In this document: one piece after another, positions 15,244 through 24,137 of the stretch
Numbering within the stretch: position 1 is the first letter of the stretch
Layout of the letters: each line of letters starts with the position of its first letter
NCBI GenBank assembly: GCA_018267215.1
Contig: JAFDYX010000020.1
Coordinates: forward strand, 62,001 to 126,000
From: Bacteroidota bacterium
Lineage (GTDB): Bacteria > Bacteroidota > Bacteroidia > Cytophagales > Cyclobacteriaceae
DNA: 64,000 bases
Direction of reading: 5' to 3'
Position numbers and translations under genes: made by a program
Notes under the pieces: generated by a model
What the model saw: only the letters and a program-made list of their open reading frames with translations
The model's database searches: none
What the model was told of the DNA's origin: nothing

Positions 15244-18198
15244 ATGAATACATTTTTTTTCTGGAATGAGTGGCGCAAGCCCGAACGGTTCATTTTTTAT
15301 TTTCTGACAGTAGCCACTTTTGTGGCACTCGTGCTTTTCTGGAAAAGCTGGTGGATGGCGCCCGCGCCTGTCATCCGGTTCGATAACTACCAGCAACTCG
15401 AAAAAATTGAAACTGTTTCCCGCACATTTCAGGTGGGTACGGTTAACGTATCAGTACCAGCCACCTCATATATTGTTTTCGAAAGTTTATTAGGCAGTGC
15501 CCTGCACCCCAATGTATTGGCCTCCTATCTTTTTCTCTCCGCCTGCCTGTTTGCATTTGTAGGTTTTATTACGGTCGTGTCATCGCTCAGCCGCTTTTAT
15601 TTCTTGGGAGGCATGGGTCTTGTTATCTTGTTTATATCAGGTCTCGATTTAAGCACCTTGTTGTTATTCAATTTATCAGGGCAGACGCTGACGATTGCAT
15701 CCATGCTTTTGTTTGGTGGCATCGGGTTTTATTTCAACTCCTTTCACACGAGCGCTTCTTTAACCCTGCGTTTACTTGTATTTAGCTTTGTTACGATTTT
15801 GTGGGTGGGAGTTATCCATTTTTTTAGCCGGGTGGCTGACCCGTTGCTGCATCTTTCTGTGAATGGACTGCTGATGGCCATAGCCGTGAGCGTGGTGTTT
15901 ATAATCATGGTGTCGCATGAGATTGTGGCCGGAGCCATTTTCATTGCCACCGGAGCTAAATCATCTAAGAGCTTGCTGCATTTTTTGTCGTTCACGTTCT
16001 TTTACTTGATCAATGTGGCTTTGCTCTATGCATCTAAAACAGGGCTGCTGAGTTGGAGTTTTCTGCCCATCAATTCATTTTTTCTTTTTACTGTTTCGGC
16101 CATCCTGGGGGTATGGGGCTTTCGCAGATTTGCCGCACAAAAATTTTCTGACGGATCGGTCGCCCTGCTGTTGTATTTATCTTTGTTGATGGTAACGCTG
16201 GCAACATTCGGTTGCCTGGCGGCAACGGCCAGCGATATGATGCTGGAGGCATTTGAAATAATAATATTGGCTGCACACTTTGGCTGCGGACTGATTTTTT
16301 TGGTTTATGTCATCGCTAATTTCGGCCCGATGTTGGCTAAAAATATGGCTGTTTATAAAGTGCTCTACAAGCCCGAAACCATGCCTCTTTTCACCTTCCG
16401 CATCATGTCGCTCATTGCCGTGTTTGCCACGATCACCGCAGTAGCATCGTGGAAAGGATATGTGGATCAGGCAACGGCTACTTATTATAGTTTGCGCGGA
16501 GATTTGTATTTAAGTCAAGACGATGCGGCCAAAGCCGAAAACGAATACAAACGCTCCATTCGTTTTCGCAATGGAAATTTTCATGCTCATTATGGGCTAG
16601 CCGGTATTTACAACTCGCGTTACGAATCGTTTAACGAACTGAAAGAATACGAAAAGACAATAGAATATTCGCCCGACCCGAAAGCATTTATAAACCTGAA
16701 TGAAATTTTTGTTCAACAAAAAAAAGAACTGAATGGAAACCTCATGCTGAACGAAGGGCTGAAAACATTTCCTCAAAGCGCAGAACTTAAAAATGCACTC
16801 GGCCTTTCTTTTCTGGGGTTTAAATCAGCCGACTCAGCTTTGTTTTATTTTCAGTCGGCTCTTAATGAAGGAACGGTCAACCGCATAGCCGAAACAAATC
16901 TTTTAGGAACACAGGCATTCTTTCGTCTGGCTCTAACTGACTCTAACGCTTCGAGCCATGCAGTAGATGGGCGAATGGTTAACCGTCTGGCGATGGCCAA
17001 CGATCAGAATCAAAAAATAAATAGTGAAGCTAACATTACCGCTGATACTGTCCTCACGGTTTACCGGGCTGCGTACTATGCCAATTGGCTGGTCAATCAT
17101 GTCGATGATACGGTGCTGATCAATCACGTCAGTGCACTGGCCAAAAAACCCGTCAATGAATTTTTCAGCGAAATGCTCTCGGTGGCAATAGCTCACGCAT
17201 ATTATGATCGAGGCGAAGTAAAGAAAGCACTGAAACAGATGCGCGAAATTTCTTACCGTTTTCCGGATGCCGCGTATGTCAACACGTTGGGTATTTGGCT
17301 GCTGGAGCAAAACAATCCGCTGGTAGCATCGGCCTATTTTGAAAAAGCGATTGATAAAAAAATGGCGGCTGCCCTACTGTACCAGGCGTTGGCCGTAACA
17401 GAATCAGACAGTTTAAAAAAAGCTTATCCGATGTGGGACAGTTTAACCCGTGTGAAAAATAAAGAATTGACAACCCTGGCAGTACTAATGAAAAATGTAC
17501 TGGCTACGGATTTAAAACATACCGATCAGCTTAGCGATGAGGGAAAATATTATTTCTGCCGGTATAAAATTCCGATGTTTGATTCTGCCTTGTTCGCAAA
17601 AACAACAGGTCAAATACAAAATGAAAAGCTCAGGGCGAAAGCTTTTTATGACAGAGCGGAAAAATGGTTCCGGTGGGATGAGCCCACTCAGGCCATACGG
17701 CTGCTGCGTGCTACCCTCAACATAGGTGATTCTGAAGAGCAAAAAAAATCGCGTGCATTGCGATTGTTAATAGCGGCCTCCCAGCACGATGTAGTCTTTT
17801 TGAAAGAGAATGCCGCGTGGGCAGACGCCCTCAAACCATACGAGAAAGCCTACACAGATGCTGTACTGGCACAAGCCGATGGGAACAACACCCTGGCGCA
17901 AGCAAAATTTAATTACATAGCTGAAGCGAACGACCAGTTTGAAGAAGGCTTAGTGGCTGCCTCCCGTTTTTTTACCCAAGATTCTACCTATCGGTTGCAG
18001 CGCTTTTCGTTGCTGGTAGATGGCTTGCTGGCCAAGCCGCAATCTGTAAAAATTTTGAAGCAATATATTTTGCAGGCTGCGTTGCTGGGACTGGAAAAAG
18101 AAGCGCAGGATGCTTTAGAGAAACTGCAGGCCATCTTGCCCGAAGTGTTGTTTAAAAAATTTGTAAAAGCACACCCCGGCTTATTCAACGAATTGTAA
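15244..18198 (+). CDS. Large membrane protein with C-terminal TPR region
   Basis: The product has 984 residues. Residues 1-410 contain about ten hydrophobic helices (first at 18-35, last at about 388-405). After residue 410 there are TPR-like repeats (YYSLRGDLYLSQDDAAKAENEYKRSIRF, GLAGIYNSRYESFNELKEYEKTIEYSP, AYVNTLGIWLLEQNNPLVASAYFEKAI). The helices would anchor it in the inner membrane with a large TPR domain for protein contacts. Acidic/aromatic phrases at the N-terminus (NTFFFWNEWRKPERFIFYF) are conserved-looking, but I know no named family. The gap to gatC is 14 bases. I cannot assign a function. Confidence 0.8.
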   Translation: MNTFFFWNEWRKPERFIFYFLTVATFVALVLFWKSWWMAPAPVIRFDNYQQLEKIETVSRTFQVGTVNVSVPATSYIVFESLLGSALHPNVLASYLFLSACLFAFVGFITVVSSLSRFYFLGGMGLVILFISGLDLSTLLLFNLSGQTLTIASMLLFGGIGFYFNSFHTSASLTLRLLVFSFVTILWVGVIHFFSRVADPLLHLSVNGLLMAIAVSVVFIIMVSHEIVAGAIFIATGAKSSKSLLHFLSFTFFYLINVALLYASKTGLLSWSFLPINSFFLFTVSAILGVWGFRRFAAQKFSDGSVALLLYLSLLMVTLATFGCLAATASDMMLEAFEIIILAAHFGCGLIFLVYVIANFGPMLAKNMAVYKVLYKPETMPLFTFRIMSLIAVFATITAVASWKGYVDQATATYYSLRGDLYLSQDDAAKAENEYKRSIRFRNGNFHAHYGLAGIYNSRYESFNELKEYEKTIEYSPDPKAFINLNEIFVQQKKELNGNLMLNEGLKTFPQSAELKNALGLSFLGFKSADSALFYFQSALNEGTVNRIAETNLLGTQAFFRLALTDSNASSHAVDGRMVNRLAMANDQNQKINSEANITADTVLTVYRAAYYANWLVNHVDDTVLINHVSALAKKPVNEFFSEMLSVAIAHAYYDRGEVKKALKQMREISYRFPDAAYVNTLGIWLLEQNNPLVASAYFEKAIDKKMAAALLYQALAVTESDSLKKAYPMWDSLTRVKNKELTTLAVLMKNVLATDLKHTDQLSDEGKYYFCRYKIPMFDSALFAKTTGQIQNEKLRAKAFYDRAEKWFRWDEPTQAIRLLRATLNIGDSEEQKKSRALRLLIAASQHDVVFLKENAAWADALKPYEKAYTDAVLAQADGNNTLAQAKFNYIAEANDQFEEGLVAASRFFTQDSTYRLQRFSLLVDGLLAKPQSVKILKQYILQAALLGLEKEAQDALEKLQAILPEVLFKKFVKAHPGLFNEL

Positions 18199-18209
18199 AT
18201 TTTTTCTTA

Positions 18210-18239
18210 TTGCCTCCTGAAATTATTCCGTCATCTTTA
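18210..18239 (+). promoter_or_regulatory. Bacteroidota-type promoter upstream of gcvT
   Basis: TTG at 18210-18212, 19 bases, then CATCTTTA at 18232-18239, which keeps the central TCTTT of the TAnnTTTG box but differs at its ends. Transcription would begin near 18246, 12 bases before the gcvT start at 18258. The spacing is exact but the box is weak. Confidence 0.35.
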
Positions 18240-18257
18240 CACTCTTAATTTTATTTT

Positions 18258-19340
18258 ATGGAATTGAAATCAGTACCTCTCCAACAAGTACATGAAAAAC
18301 TGGGCGCCAAGATGGTTCCCTTTGCCGGATTTAATATGCCGGTGCGTTATGCTGGCGACATTGAAGAGCACATGACTGTGCGCAACGGTGTGGGCGTATT
18401 TGATGTCAGCCACATGGGCGAATTTAAAGCAGAAGGCCCGCATGCGTTGGATTTAATTCAGCGCATCACCAGCAACGATGCCTCTAAGTTGGTCAACGGC
18501 CAGGCGCAATATTCTTGCCTGCCCAACGAACAGGGTGGCATTGTGGACGACCTGATTGTTTATAAAATTAAAGACGAAGACTACTTGATTGTGGTGAATG
18601 CCGGCAACATTGATAAAGACTGGAACTGGTTTGTTAAACACAATACCAAAAATGCCGTGCTGAAAAACATCTCAGAAGATATATGTCTTTTTGCCGTGCA
18701 AGGCCCGAAGGCTGTTTCAGTTTTACAGAAGCTGACAAAAACAGATTTATCTGCTATAAAATATTATCACTTCGCCATGGGTGAGTTTGCAGGCGTTGCC
18801 GATGTAATCATGAGCAACACAGGCTACACCGGTGCGGGCGGCTTCGAAATTTATGTACATAAAAATGCAGCCGAAAAAGTATGGCATGCACTGTTTGAGG
18901 CCGGCAAAGAAGCGGACATCAAACCGATTGGCTTGGGTGCACGTGATACGCTCCGCCTCGAAATGGGCTTTTGTCTGTATGGCAACGACATAGACGACAC
19001 GACTTCGCCTCTGGAAGGTGGGCTGGGGTGGATTACCAAATTCGCTAAAGAATTTACCAACTCAGCAGCCCTGAAAAAACAAAAAGAAGAAGGCGTAAAG
19101 AAAAAATTGATCGGCTTTAAAATGATAGACAAAGGCATTCCGCGCCACGACTATCAACTGAAGAATGCTGCCGGAGAGGTGATCGGCAAAGTTACCTCGG
19201 GCACCATGTCGCCCGTGTTGGGTATCGGCATTGGCCTGGGGTATGTGGCCACCGACTATGCAAAACCCGAAACAGAAATTTTTGTAGATGTGCGGGGAAG
19301 GTCTTTGAAAGCGCAGGTTTGTAAGACTCCTTTTATTTGA
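18258..19340 (+). CDS. gcvT: Aminomethyltransferase, T protein of the glycine cleavage system
   Basis: The product has 360 residues, the normal length. It opens with the family text [50 protein letters not shown], and continues with [32 protein letters not shown] and [14 protein letters not shown]. The C-terminal beta-barrel domain carries [20 protein letters not shown]. The T protein transfers the methylene group from the aminomethyl-lipoyl H protein to tetrahydrofolate and releases ammonia. The H and P proteins are not in the window. It is the only gene of that pathway seen here, and is transcribed from its own probable promoter just upstream. Confidence 0.96.
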   Translation: MELKSVPLQQVHEKLGAKMVPFAGFNMPVRYAGDIEEHMTVRNGVGVFDVSHMGEFKAEGPHALDLIQRITSNDASKLVNGQAQYSCLPNEQGGIVDDLIVYKIKDEDYLIVVNAGNIDKDWNWFVKHNTKNAVLKNISEDICLFAVQGPKAVSVLQKLTKTDLSAIKYYHFAMGEFAGVADVIMSNTGYTGAGGFEIYVHKNAAEKVWHALFEAGKEADIKPIGLGARDTLRLEMGFCLYGNDIDDTTSPLEGGLGWITKFAKEFTNSAALKKQKEEGVKKKLIGFKMIDKGIPRHDYQLKNAAGEVIGKVTSGTMSPVLGIGIGLGYVATDYAKPETEIFVDVRGRSLKAQVCKTPFI

Positions 19341-19341
19341 T

Positions 19342-19406
19342 GATTTGAAAATTATTCAATTTGAAAATGCACAATGGATAGAATGAAATTTTCAAATTTT
19401 CAAATC
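19342..19406. repeat. Intergenic inverted repeat between gcvT and the comB-like gene
   Basis: GATTTGAAAATT (19342-19353) and AATTTTCAAATC (19395-19406) are perfectly complementary over 12 bases. Smaller copies of the same words (CAATTTGAAAATG, TTTTCAAATTTTCAAATC) fill the 41-base spacer. It fills most of the 84 bases between the two genes. It could end gcvT transcription as a hairpin, or be a dispersed intergenic repeat; TTTTCAAATTTTCAAATC-like strings are frequent between genes in this phylum by my recollection. Confidence 0.5.
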
Positions 19407-19424
19407 AGAACTTTTTCAAATTAA

Positions 19425-20129
19425 ATGATGAAGACAATAGACGTTTGCCTCAGCCCCGAACTCATGCACCTGTATGATGTGCGCAACCGCACGGTGGTGG
19501 TGGTAGATATTTTGCGAGCTACCTCTACGATGGTAACGGCATTGGCACATGGCGCGGAGAGCATTACTCCTTTTGCCAAGGCTGAAGAATGTTTGGAAAT
19601 GAAATACAGAGGATACATTACCTCCGGAGAGCGCGATGGAAAAAAAATAGAAGGATTCAGTAAAGGCAATTCTCCGTTTGAATACATGGACGACCAAGTG
19701 CGCGGAATGAAAATAGCCTTTACCACCACCAACGGCACACAAGCCATAGAAAAATCTAAGGAGGCTAAAGAAGTGTTGATCGGTTCGTTTCTAAATTTAA
19801 GTACGGTAGTAAAATATTTATTGCTGGGCGAGAACAACGTGCTCCTCGTTTGTGCCGGCTGGAAAGGTCGCGTCAATTTGGAAGACACCCTTTTTGCCGG
19901 AGCTGTCGTAGAAAAACTGAAAGATTACCTCGGCCCGGATTGCGATGCACCTTTGGCTGCCCGGCATTTGTACAATCAGGCGAAAGGCAACATGATAGCT
20001 TTTTTGAGCGAGTCATCGCATGTGAAACGCCTCAACCGGCTGAACATCCACCGCGACTTTGAATTTTGCCTGACTCCTGATCAATACAAAGTGTTGCCCA
20101 AACTAAAAAACGGAGTGTTGGTGATTTGA
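19425..20129 (+). CDS. comB: 2-phosphosulfolactate phosphatase family protein (ComB-like)
   Basis: The product has 234 residues, the usual length. The opening, IDVCLSPELMHLYDVRNRTVVVVDILRATSTMVTALAHGA, with V-V-D-I-L-R-A-T-S, and the later NGTQAIEKSKEAKEVLIGSFLNLS and GWKGRVNLEDTLFAGAVVEKL, are diagnostic of the ComB family. In archaea this phosphatase acts in coenzyme M synthesis. In Bacteroidota, which do not make coenzyme M, it probably acts on a related sulfonate precursor, but the true substrate is unknown to me. The stop lies one base from the stop of the convergent amidohydrolase gene. Confidence 0.88.
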   Translation: MMKTIDVCLSPELMHLYDVRNRTVVVVDILRATSTMVTALAHGAESITPFAKAEECLEMKYRGYITSGERDGKKIEGFSKGNSPFEYMDDQVRGMKIAFTTTNGTQAIEKSKEAKEVLIGSFLNLSTVVKYLLLGENNVLLVCAGWKGRVNLEDTLFAGAVVEKLKDYLGPDCDAPLAARHLYNQAKGNMIAFLSESSHVKRLNRLNIHRDFEFCLTPDQYKVLPKLKNGVLVI

Positions 20130-20130
20130 T

Positions 20131-21813
20131 TCACTTTCTCTCAAAAACAATTTTGCCGCCTACGATCGTCTTCAATACTTTGATGTCTCTGATTTTTTCG
20201 GGAGCAACTGAAAAAATGTTTTGATCGAGAACAACCAGGTCGGCCAACTTTCCTGTTTCTAACGAGCCTTTTATCTTTTCGTCAAATGAAGCGTAAGCTC
20301 CGTGCAGCGTGTAGGCCATCAGCGCCTGTTCAACAGAAATTTTTTGTTTCGGAAACCAACCATTTGGATTTTTGTCATCTAAAGTTCTGCGTGTAACGGC
20401 CGCATAAATTCCTTCCAACGGGGTAGCCGGTGCCACCGGCCAATCACTTCCAAAAGAAACCATTGTGCCGGCATCCATTAAAGACTTAAAGGCATAGGTG
20501 GTTTTGCAACGTTCGTAGCCAATAATTTTTTCAGCCCAGCGTCCATCGTCTATGGCGTGATAAGGTTGCATGCTGGCAATTATTTTCAACGGAGCTAATC
20601 GCGAAATATCACCCGGTGCAATATGTTGCAGGTGCTCAATGCGGAAGCGCCTGTCCTTATCTCCATTTTCTTTTTCTATTTTTTCGAAGATCGTCAGCAG
20701 CGAGTGAATTGCCTTGTCGCCAATGGCATGGATCATCACCTGAAGCCCCGCAGAATCAGCCGACTTGGTCAGGCGATAAAGTTGCTCTTCGGGGTTAATG
20801 AAAAAACCCGAATCGGTAGGCACATCGGTGTAAGGTTTGAAGAAAGCGGCCGTATGCGAGCCGAGCGATCCATCTACAAAAGCTTTGAGGCCACCTATCT
20901 TCAACCATTTATCGCCTCGCCCTTGCCGGTCTATTTTTGATTTTAATTCACGCCAGTTGTTCAGCATCTGGCAATCATAGATGCGCGTGATCAGTTTATT
21001 TTTCTGATGGGCACGCTCAAAAACTTCATTGTAGCCATATACATTGTGTGCACTGGTAACACCCTGTGCGGCCACATAATTCATGGCCATTTGCAGCGCA
21101 TGGTCATCCGCTTCATGCGATGAGGGTGGAACAACATTGCCCACCTGGCCAGTAGCATTGTCTTTTAAAACGCCTGTCAACCGCCCCGACTTGTCGCGTA
21201 CAAAAGTTCCGCCCGCTATATCTTTTACCTGCTCGTCTATGCCGGCAGCTTTTAAAGCCAGTGAGTTGGCCAGCGCCATGTGCCCATCTAACCGCGTTAC
21301 CCAAACGGGGTTGTGCGGAGTAACGGCATCAATCCAGTTTCGGTCGGGCAATTCGCCACCCCAGTTTTCATGATCCCAATTTCCACCCAAAATCCATTCG
21401 CCCTCTTTTTGTGTTTTGGCAAAATCGGCAATGCGCTGAATGAACTCCTGCTTTGTTTTAGCTTCGCGCAACTGCACGGAAGCAAGGGCATAACCGGCCT
21501 CTACAAAATGCGTGTGCGTGTCAATAAACCCGGGCAGAATTAACTGGGCAGAATCATAGGTGGTTACTGTTGTTTTTTCGTTTTTCCATTGAAGTACTTC
21601 CTGCATCTGGCCGATGGCTACAATCGAGTCGCCACAGATGGCCAGCGCCTCAGCCCAGGGTTGTCCGGTGTTGGCCGTCCAGATTTTCCCTACGATAATT
21701 TGGTCTGCAAATTCTTTCTTGTGCTGACATGAAAAAATAATAATCACCACACCTAATACACAGCCGTAAACTATAAATTTGTTTAGGATGATTAATTTCA
21801 TGGAAGCTTTCAT
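20131..21813 (-). CDS. Exported amidohydrolase, YtcJ-like
   Basis: The product has 560 residues. The N-terminus is a hydrophobic signal ending in a lipobox-like VVIIIFSC (cysteine at about residue 29), so it is probably a periplasmic lipoprotein. The metal-dependent hydrolase landmarks are present: FIDTHTHFVEAG (H-x-H), the FVDGSLGSHTAAF segment, HAIGDKAIHSLL (metal histidine), RIEHLQH and SFGSDWPVAP (catalytic aspartate). YtcJ/NfdA-type enzymes cut N-substituted amides and formamides; the substrate here is unknown. A start at 21813 overlaps the MazG-like stop by four bases. A cytoplasmic relative lies at 55900-57495. Confidence 0.87.
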   Translation of the reverse strand: MKASMKLIILNKFIVYGCVLGVVIIIFSCQHKKEFADQIIVGKIWTANTGQPWAEALAICGDSIVAIGQMQEVLQWKNEKTTVTTYDSAQLILPGFIDTHTHFVEAGYALASVQLREAKTKQEFIQRIADFAKTQKEGEWILGGNWDHENWGGELPDRNWIDAVTPHNPVWVTRLDGHMALANSLALKAAGIDEQVKDIAGGTFVRDKSGRLTGVLKDNATGQVGNVVPPSSHEADDHALQMAMNYVAAQGVTSAHNVYGYNEVFERAHQKNKLITRIYDCQMLNNWRELKSKIDRQGRGDKWLKIGGLKAFVDGSLGSHTAAFFKPYTDVPTDSGFFINPEEQLYRLTKSADSAGLQVMIHAIGDKAIHSLLTIFEKIEKENGDKDRRFRIEHLQHIAPGDISRLAPLKIIASMQPYHAIDDGRWAEKIIGYERCKTTYAFKSLMDAGTMVSFGSDWPVAPATPLEGIYAAVTRRTLDDKNPNGWFPKQKISVEQALMAYTLHGAYASFDEKIKGSLETGKLADLVVLDQNIFSVAPEKIRDIKVLKTIVGGKIVFERK

Positions 21814-22136
21814 TTTAGTTTAGGGTTTTGATGGTGGCGGTCTTTGTCTCGCAAAGTTTTTTTAGTCATATTTTTTTCGAATGCCTGCGTCAGGTCTATG
21901 CCGGTTTGGTTGGCCAGACAAATCAACACCCACAACACATCGGCCATTTCATCGCCCAAATCTTTTTCTTTATCGGATTCTTTTTCTGATTGCTCTCCGT
22001 AGCGTCTAGCCATAATGCGTGCCAGTTCGCCCACTTCTTCGGTGAGGATGGCCATATTGGTCAGTTCGTTGAAGTAGCGCTGACCATATACGTTGATCCA
22101 TTGATCAACCCGTTGTTGTGCTTCCTGAAGGGACAT
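21810..22136 (-). CDS. MazG-like nucleotide pyrophosphohydrolase
   Basis: The product has 108 residues and is an all-helical MazG-type domain. The metal-binding motif is visible: LTEEVGELARIMARRYG (E-E-x-x-E) and later KDLGDEMADVLWVLICLANQTGIDL (E-x-x-D). Such enzymes remove pyrophosphate from non-canonical or excess nucleoside triphosphates in the cytoplasm. The protein is the single-domain size typical of Bacteroidota. Its stop overlaps the ATG of the amidohydrolase gene (ATGA); the acyltransferase stop lies five bases upstream of its start. The three genes form one minus-strand unit. Confidence 0.88.
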   Translation of the reverse strand: MSLQEAQQRVDQWINVYGQRYFNELTNMAILTEEVGELARIMARRYGEQSEKESDKEKDLGDEMADVLWVLICLANQTGIDLTQAFEKNMTKKTLRDKDRHHQNPKLK

Positions 22137-22141
22137 AGGTA

Positions 22142-23269
22142 TCAGATTTTAAAAAATATTTTTTTATTGAAGAGAAACTGGCACATCTTCCATTCTAAAA
22201 TAAAAATGATCAGTGAGGTAATCAGGTTCATGAGTGCCACCGGTACCGAGGCCATAGTCATCAACCCGTTGCTGATGGCACCGATGTAATCATTGAACCA
22301 CCTGCCGCCAACTATTTCTATGAAAAGATAAATGAACAAAGAGTTCATGCTGACTACGACTAAGAATTTTGTGAACCGTTGATGACCCAAAAGATCAACC
22401 CACCCGTAACAAAATGCCAAAGCCAGCAAGCACCAGCCGCCCGAAGCCAACACAAACGAACTGGTGGCAATGCGCTTGATAATGGGTGTAACGGTGGCAT
22501 TCAGCACAAACCCGACAACTAAACACAGCAGGCCGGCCACAACTAATATTTTTATTTTTTGAAGACCGGATTTATTTGAAAGTAATAATTTTCCGGCCAG
22601 TGCCCCGCCAATTGTATGAACAGCCGTGGGCAGACAGTTGATAGCTACCCACCCTCCGGAGTTAATCTGGTTCATCAGCAGCAGATCTACATAGTTTCCA
22701 AAGTTGTGTTGGTCTGTAAAAGGCAAATCAAAGCCGGAGATGTGAGTAAACCGGTATAACAATTCGGTTAAAAGAAGTAATCCGCCACAGAACAAAAGCT
22801 GGGTGCGAGAGGGCCAGTAAAAAATTAAAAATGCAACCAAGGAAGTAAACGACAGTTGGGTGAGCACATCCCACAGCTGAAACGACAAACCTTGCGGGTG
22901 CACGGCATAATCTAATACGCCCCAAAAAAATAGCCAGCCCGATCGCTTCAATGATTTAAGAAAAGATTGATGCCATGTTACTCCTTTCTGCTTCTGATGA
23001 TGGAGGGAAAACGCCATGGCTGTTCCGGCAATGAACATAAATCCCGGCTGCACAAGATCCCAAAAGCGCAAGCCATGCCAGGGATGATGTTCGAGTTGAA
23101 TAAAAAATGGATGAAGAAAACCTCCTTCTGTCAGAGATATCAAATGAGAAAACAGACGGGTACTTTCCAGTATGAGCAGAACCATGATTAGGCCGCGCAT
23201 TACATCCAACGAAAGGAGTCGGCTATTTTTTGTTTCCACTTTTCGCAGGTTGAAGTTCTTCAAAATCAA
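22142..23269 (-). CDS. Multi-pass membrane acyltransferase (DUF5009/HGSNAT-like)
   Basis: The product has 375 residues with about ten hydrophobic segments. It begins RLLSLDVMRGLIMVLLILESTRLFSHL, where LSLDVMRG is the opening of the heparan-alpha-glucosaminide acetyltransferase/DUF5009 group. HHPWHGLRFWDLVQPGFMFIAGTAMAFSL, with histidine in the first loop and the 'F-W-D-L-V-x-P-x-F-x-F-I-x-G' phrase, confirms it. These proteins move an acetyl group across the inner membrane onto a sugar or polymer. The ATG at 23269 overlaps the VanX-like gene by 47 bases; a GTG at 23239 would reduce that to 17. I cannot settle between them. Confidence 0.82.
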   Translation of the reverse strand: MILKNFNLRKVETKNSRLLSLDVMRGLIMVLLILESTRLFSHLISLTEGGFLHPFFIQLEHHPWHGLRFWDLVQPGFMFIAGTAMAFSLHHQKQKGVTWHQSFLKSLKRSGWLFFWGVLDYAVHPQGLSFQLWDVLTQLSFTSLVAFLIFYWPSRTQLLFCGGLLLLTELLYRFTHISGFDLPFTDQHNFGNYVDLLLMNQINSGGWVAINCLPTAVHTIGGALAGKLLLSNKSGLQKIKILVVAGLLCLVVGFVLNATVTPIIKRIATSSFVLASGGWCLLALAFCYGWVDLLGHQRFTKFLVVVSMNSLFIYLFIEIVGGRWFNDYIGAISNGLMTMASVPVALMNLITSLIIFILEWKMCQFLFNKKIFFKI

Positions 23270-23918
23270 TGTTCATCACTTCGTAATTTTTCCAGCCCAA
23301 AAAATCAAAATGCCACCACTCGGTATCGTACACCCTAAACCCGTTTTTCTCCATAATTGAAATGAGTGTTTCCCGGTTTTTTCTGACCTCCGGGTCGGCC
23401 ACCGGTGCGGTTGGCCACGATTCTTTTACGGGCGAATCGTAAGCGGTGGGCATCTTCAATTCTTTTTTTGTTTTTAAATCAATCAATGTTAAGTCTAACG
23501 CACAGCCGCGGTTGTGTTTAGAGCCTTTGTAGGGGCTGGCCACATAGGTGGTGTCGCCTTTCATCACTTCATAAAATTTTACGGTAGCCGAGTAGGGGCG
23601 ATAGGCGTCATAAATTTTTATTCCGTAACCCAACTTATTAAAGTCTTGCTGGGCCTGTTGCAAAGCCCGCGCCACCGGCTGCCGTGCATAGGCTTTCGCC
23701 AGATTATAAATTTTAGTGCCTGTAAAATTATGAATGGTGGCGTAACGGATATCGAGCACGATGGAAGGGATTGCAGACTGCAAGTCAACCAATTCTTTTT
23801 CAGGACGAGCTTTTAAAGACGATTGATATTCTTTCAGCTCCATCGGCCGAAGGCCAAATTTATTTTGCGCCTGTGCCAAAGAACTGAAAACAAGGATAGC
23901 CGGGATGATGATTTTCAT
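23223..23918 (-). CDS. D-alanyl-D-alanine dipeptidase, VanX type (M15D)
   Basis: From the ATG at 23918, which starts a signal peptide (KIIIPAILVFSSLAQAQ), the product has 231 residues. Zinc ligands and catalytic groups are present: SKHNRGCALD (S-x-H-x-x-G-x-A-x-D, ligand histidine and aspartate) and EWWHFDF (catalytic glutamate and third ligand histidine). YDAYRPYSATVKFYE is the family arginine-bearing motif. It splits D-Ala-D-Ala dipeptide. With an export signal it acts in the periplasm, so it more likely recycles wall peptides than gives vancomycin resistance, as no vanH or vanA is nearby. Confidence 0.9.
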   Translation of the reverse strand: MKIIIPAILVFSSLAQAQNKFGLRPMELKEYQSSLKARPEKELVDLQSAIPSIVLDIRYATIHNFTGTKIYNLAKAYARQPVARALQQAQQDFNKLGYGIKIYDAYRPYSATVKFYEVMKGDTTYVASPYKGSKHNRGCALDLTLIDLKTKKELKMPTAYDSPVKESWPTAPVADPEVRKNRETLISIMEKNGFRVYDTEWWHFDFLGWKNYEVMNIDFEELQPAKSGNKK

Positions 23919-24055
23919 GTTGTTATGTGTATGGAATTTAAAATTACAGATTGACTGGCTCTTTGCCACAATAATTTTCTGTACGGCTAAAATTTATCGG
24001 GCAGTTTGAAATCTCTGATTTATTTTGTTTAGCTTTAAGCAACAGAAGGAATGAC

Positions 24056-24120
24056 GCGAAGACCAGCACACCTTATTGATTTGTTTTACACAATAAGAGG
24101 CTCGTCTTCGCTATTTTTTT
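24056..24120 (+). terminator. Nested hairpin with T tract ahead of the PhoH gene (attenuator-like)
   Basis: The outer stem GCGAAGAC (24056-24063) pairs perfectly with GTCTTCGC (24104-24111). Inside it CTTATTG (24072-24078) pairs with CAATAAG (24091-24097). A run of seven T follows at 24114-24120. This is a good intrinsic terminator on the plus strand, but no plus-strand gene lies upstream: the VanX-like gene is divergent and starts at 23918. It therefore looks like a leader attenuator for the PhoH gene at 24138, or the end of a short RNA starting in 23919-24055. Confidence 0.55.
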
Positions 24121-24137
24121 AACCTCTTTTTTCACCT

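Noticed and set aside
23223..23918. Reading the VanX-like enzyme as part of a vancomycin resistance cluster
   Set aside because: It has a signal peptide and no vanH, vanA or vanRS neighbours, so a recycling role is more likely.
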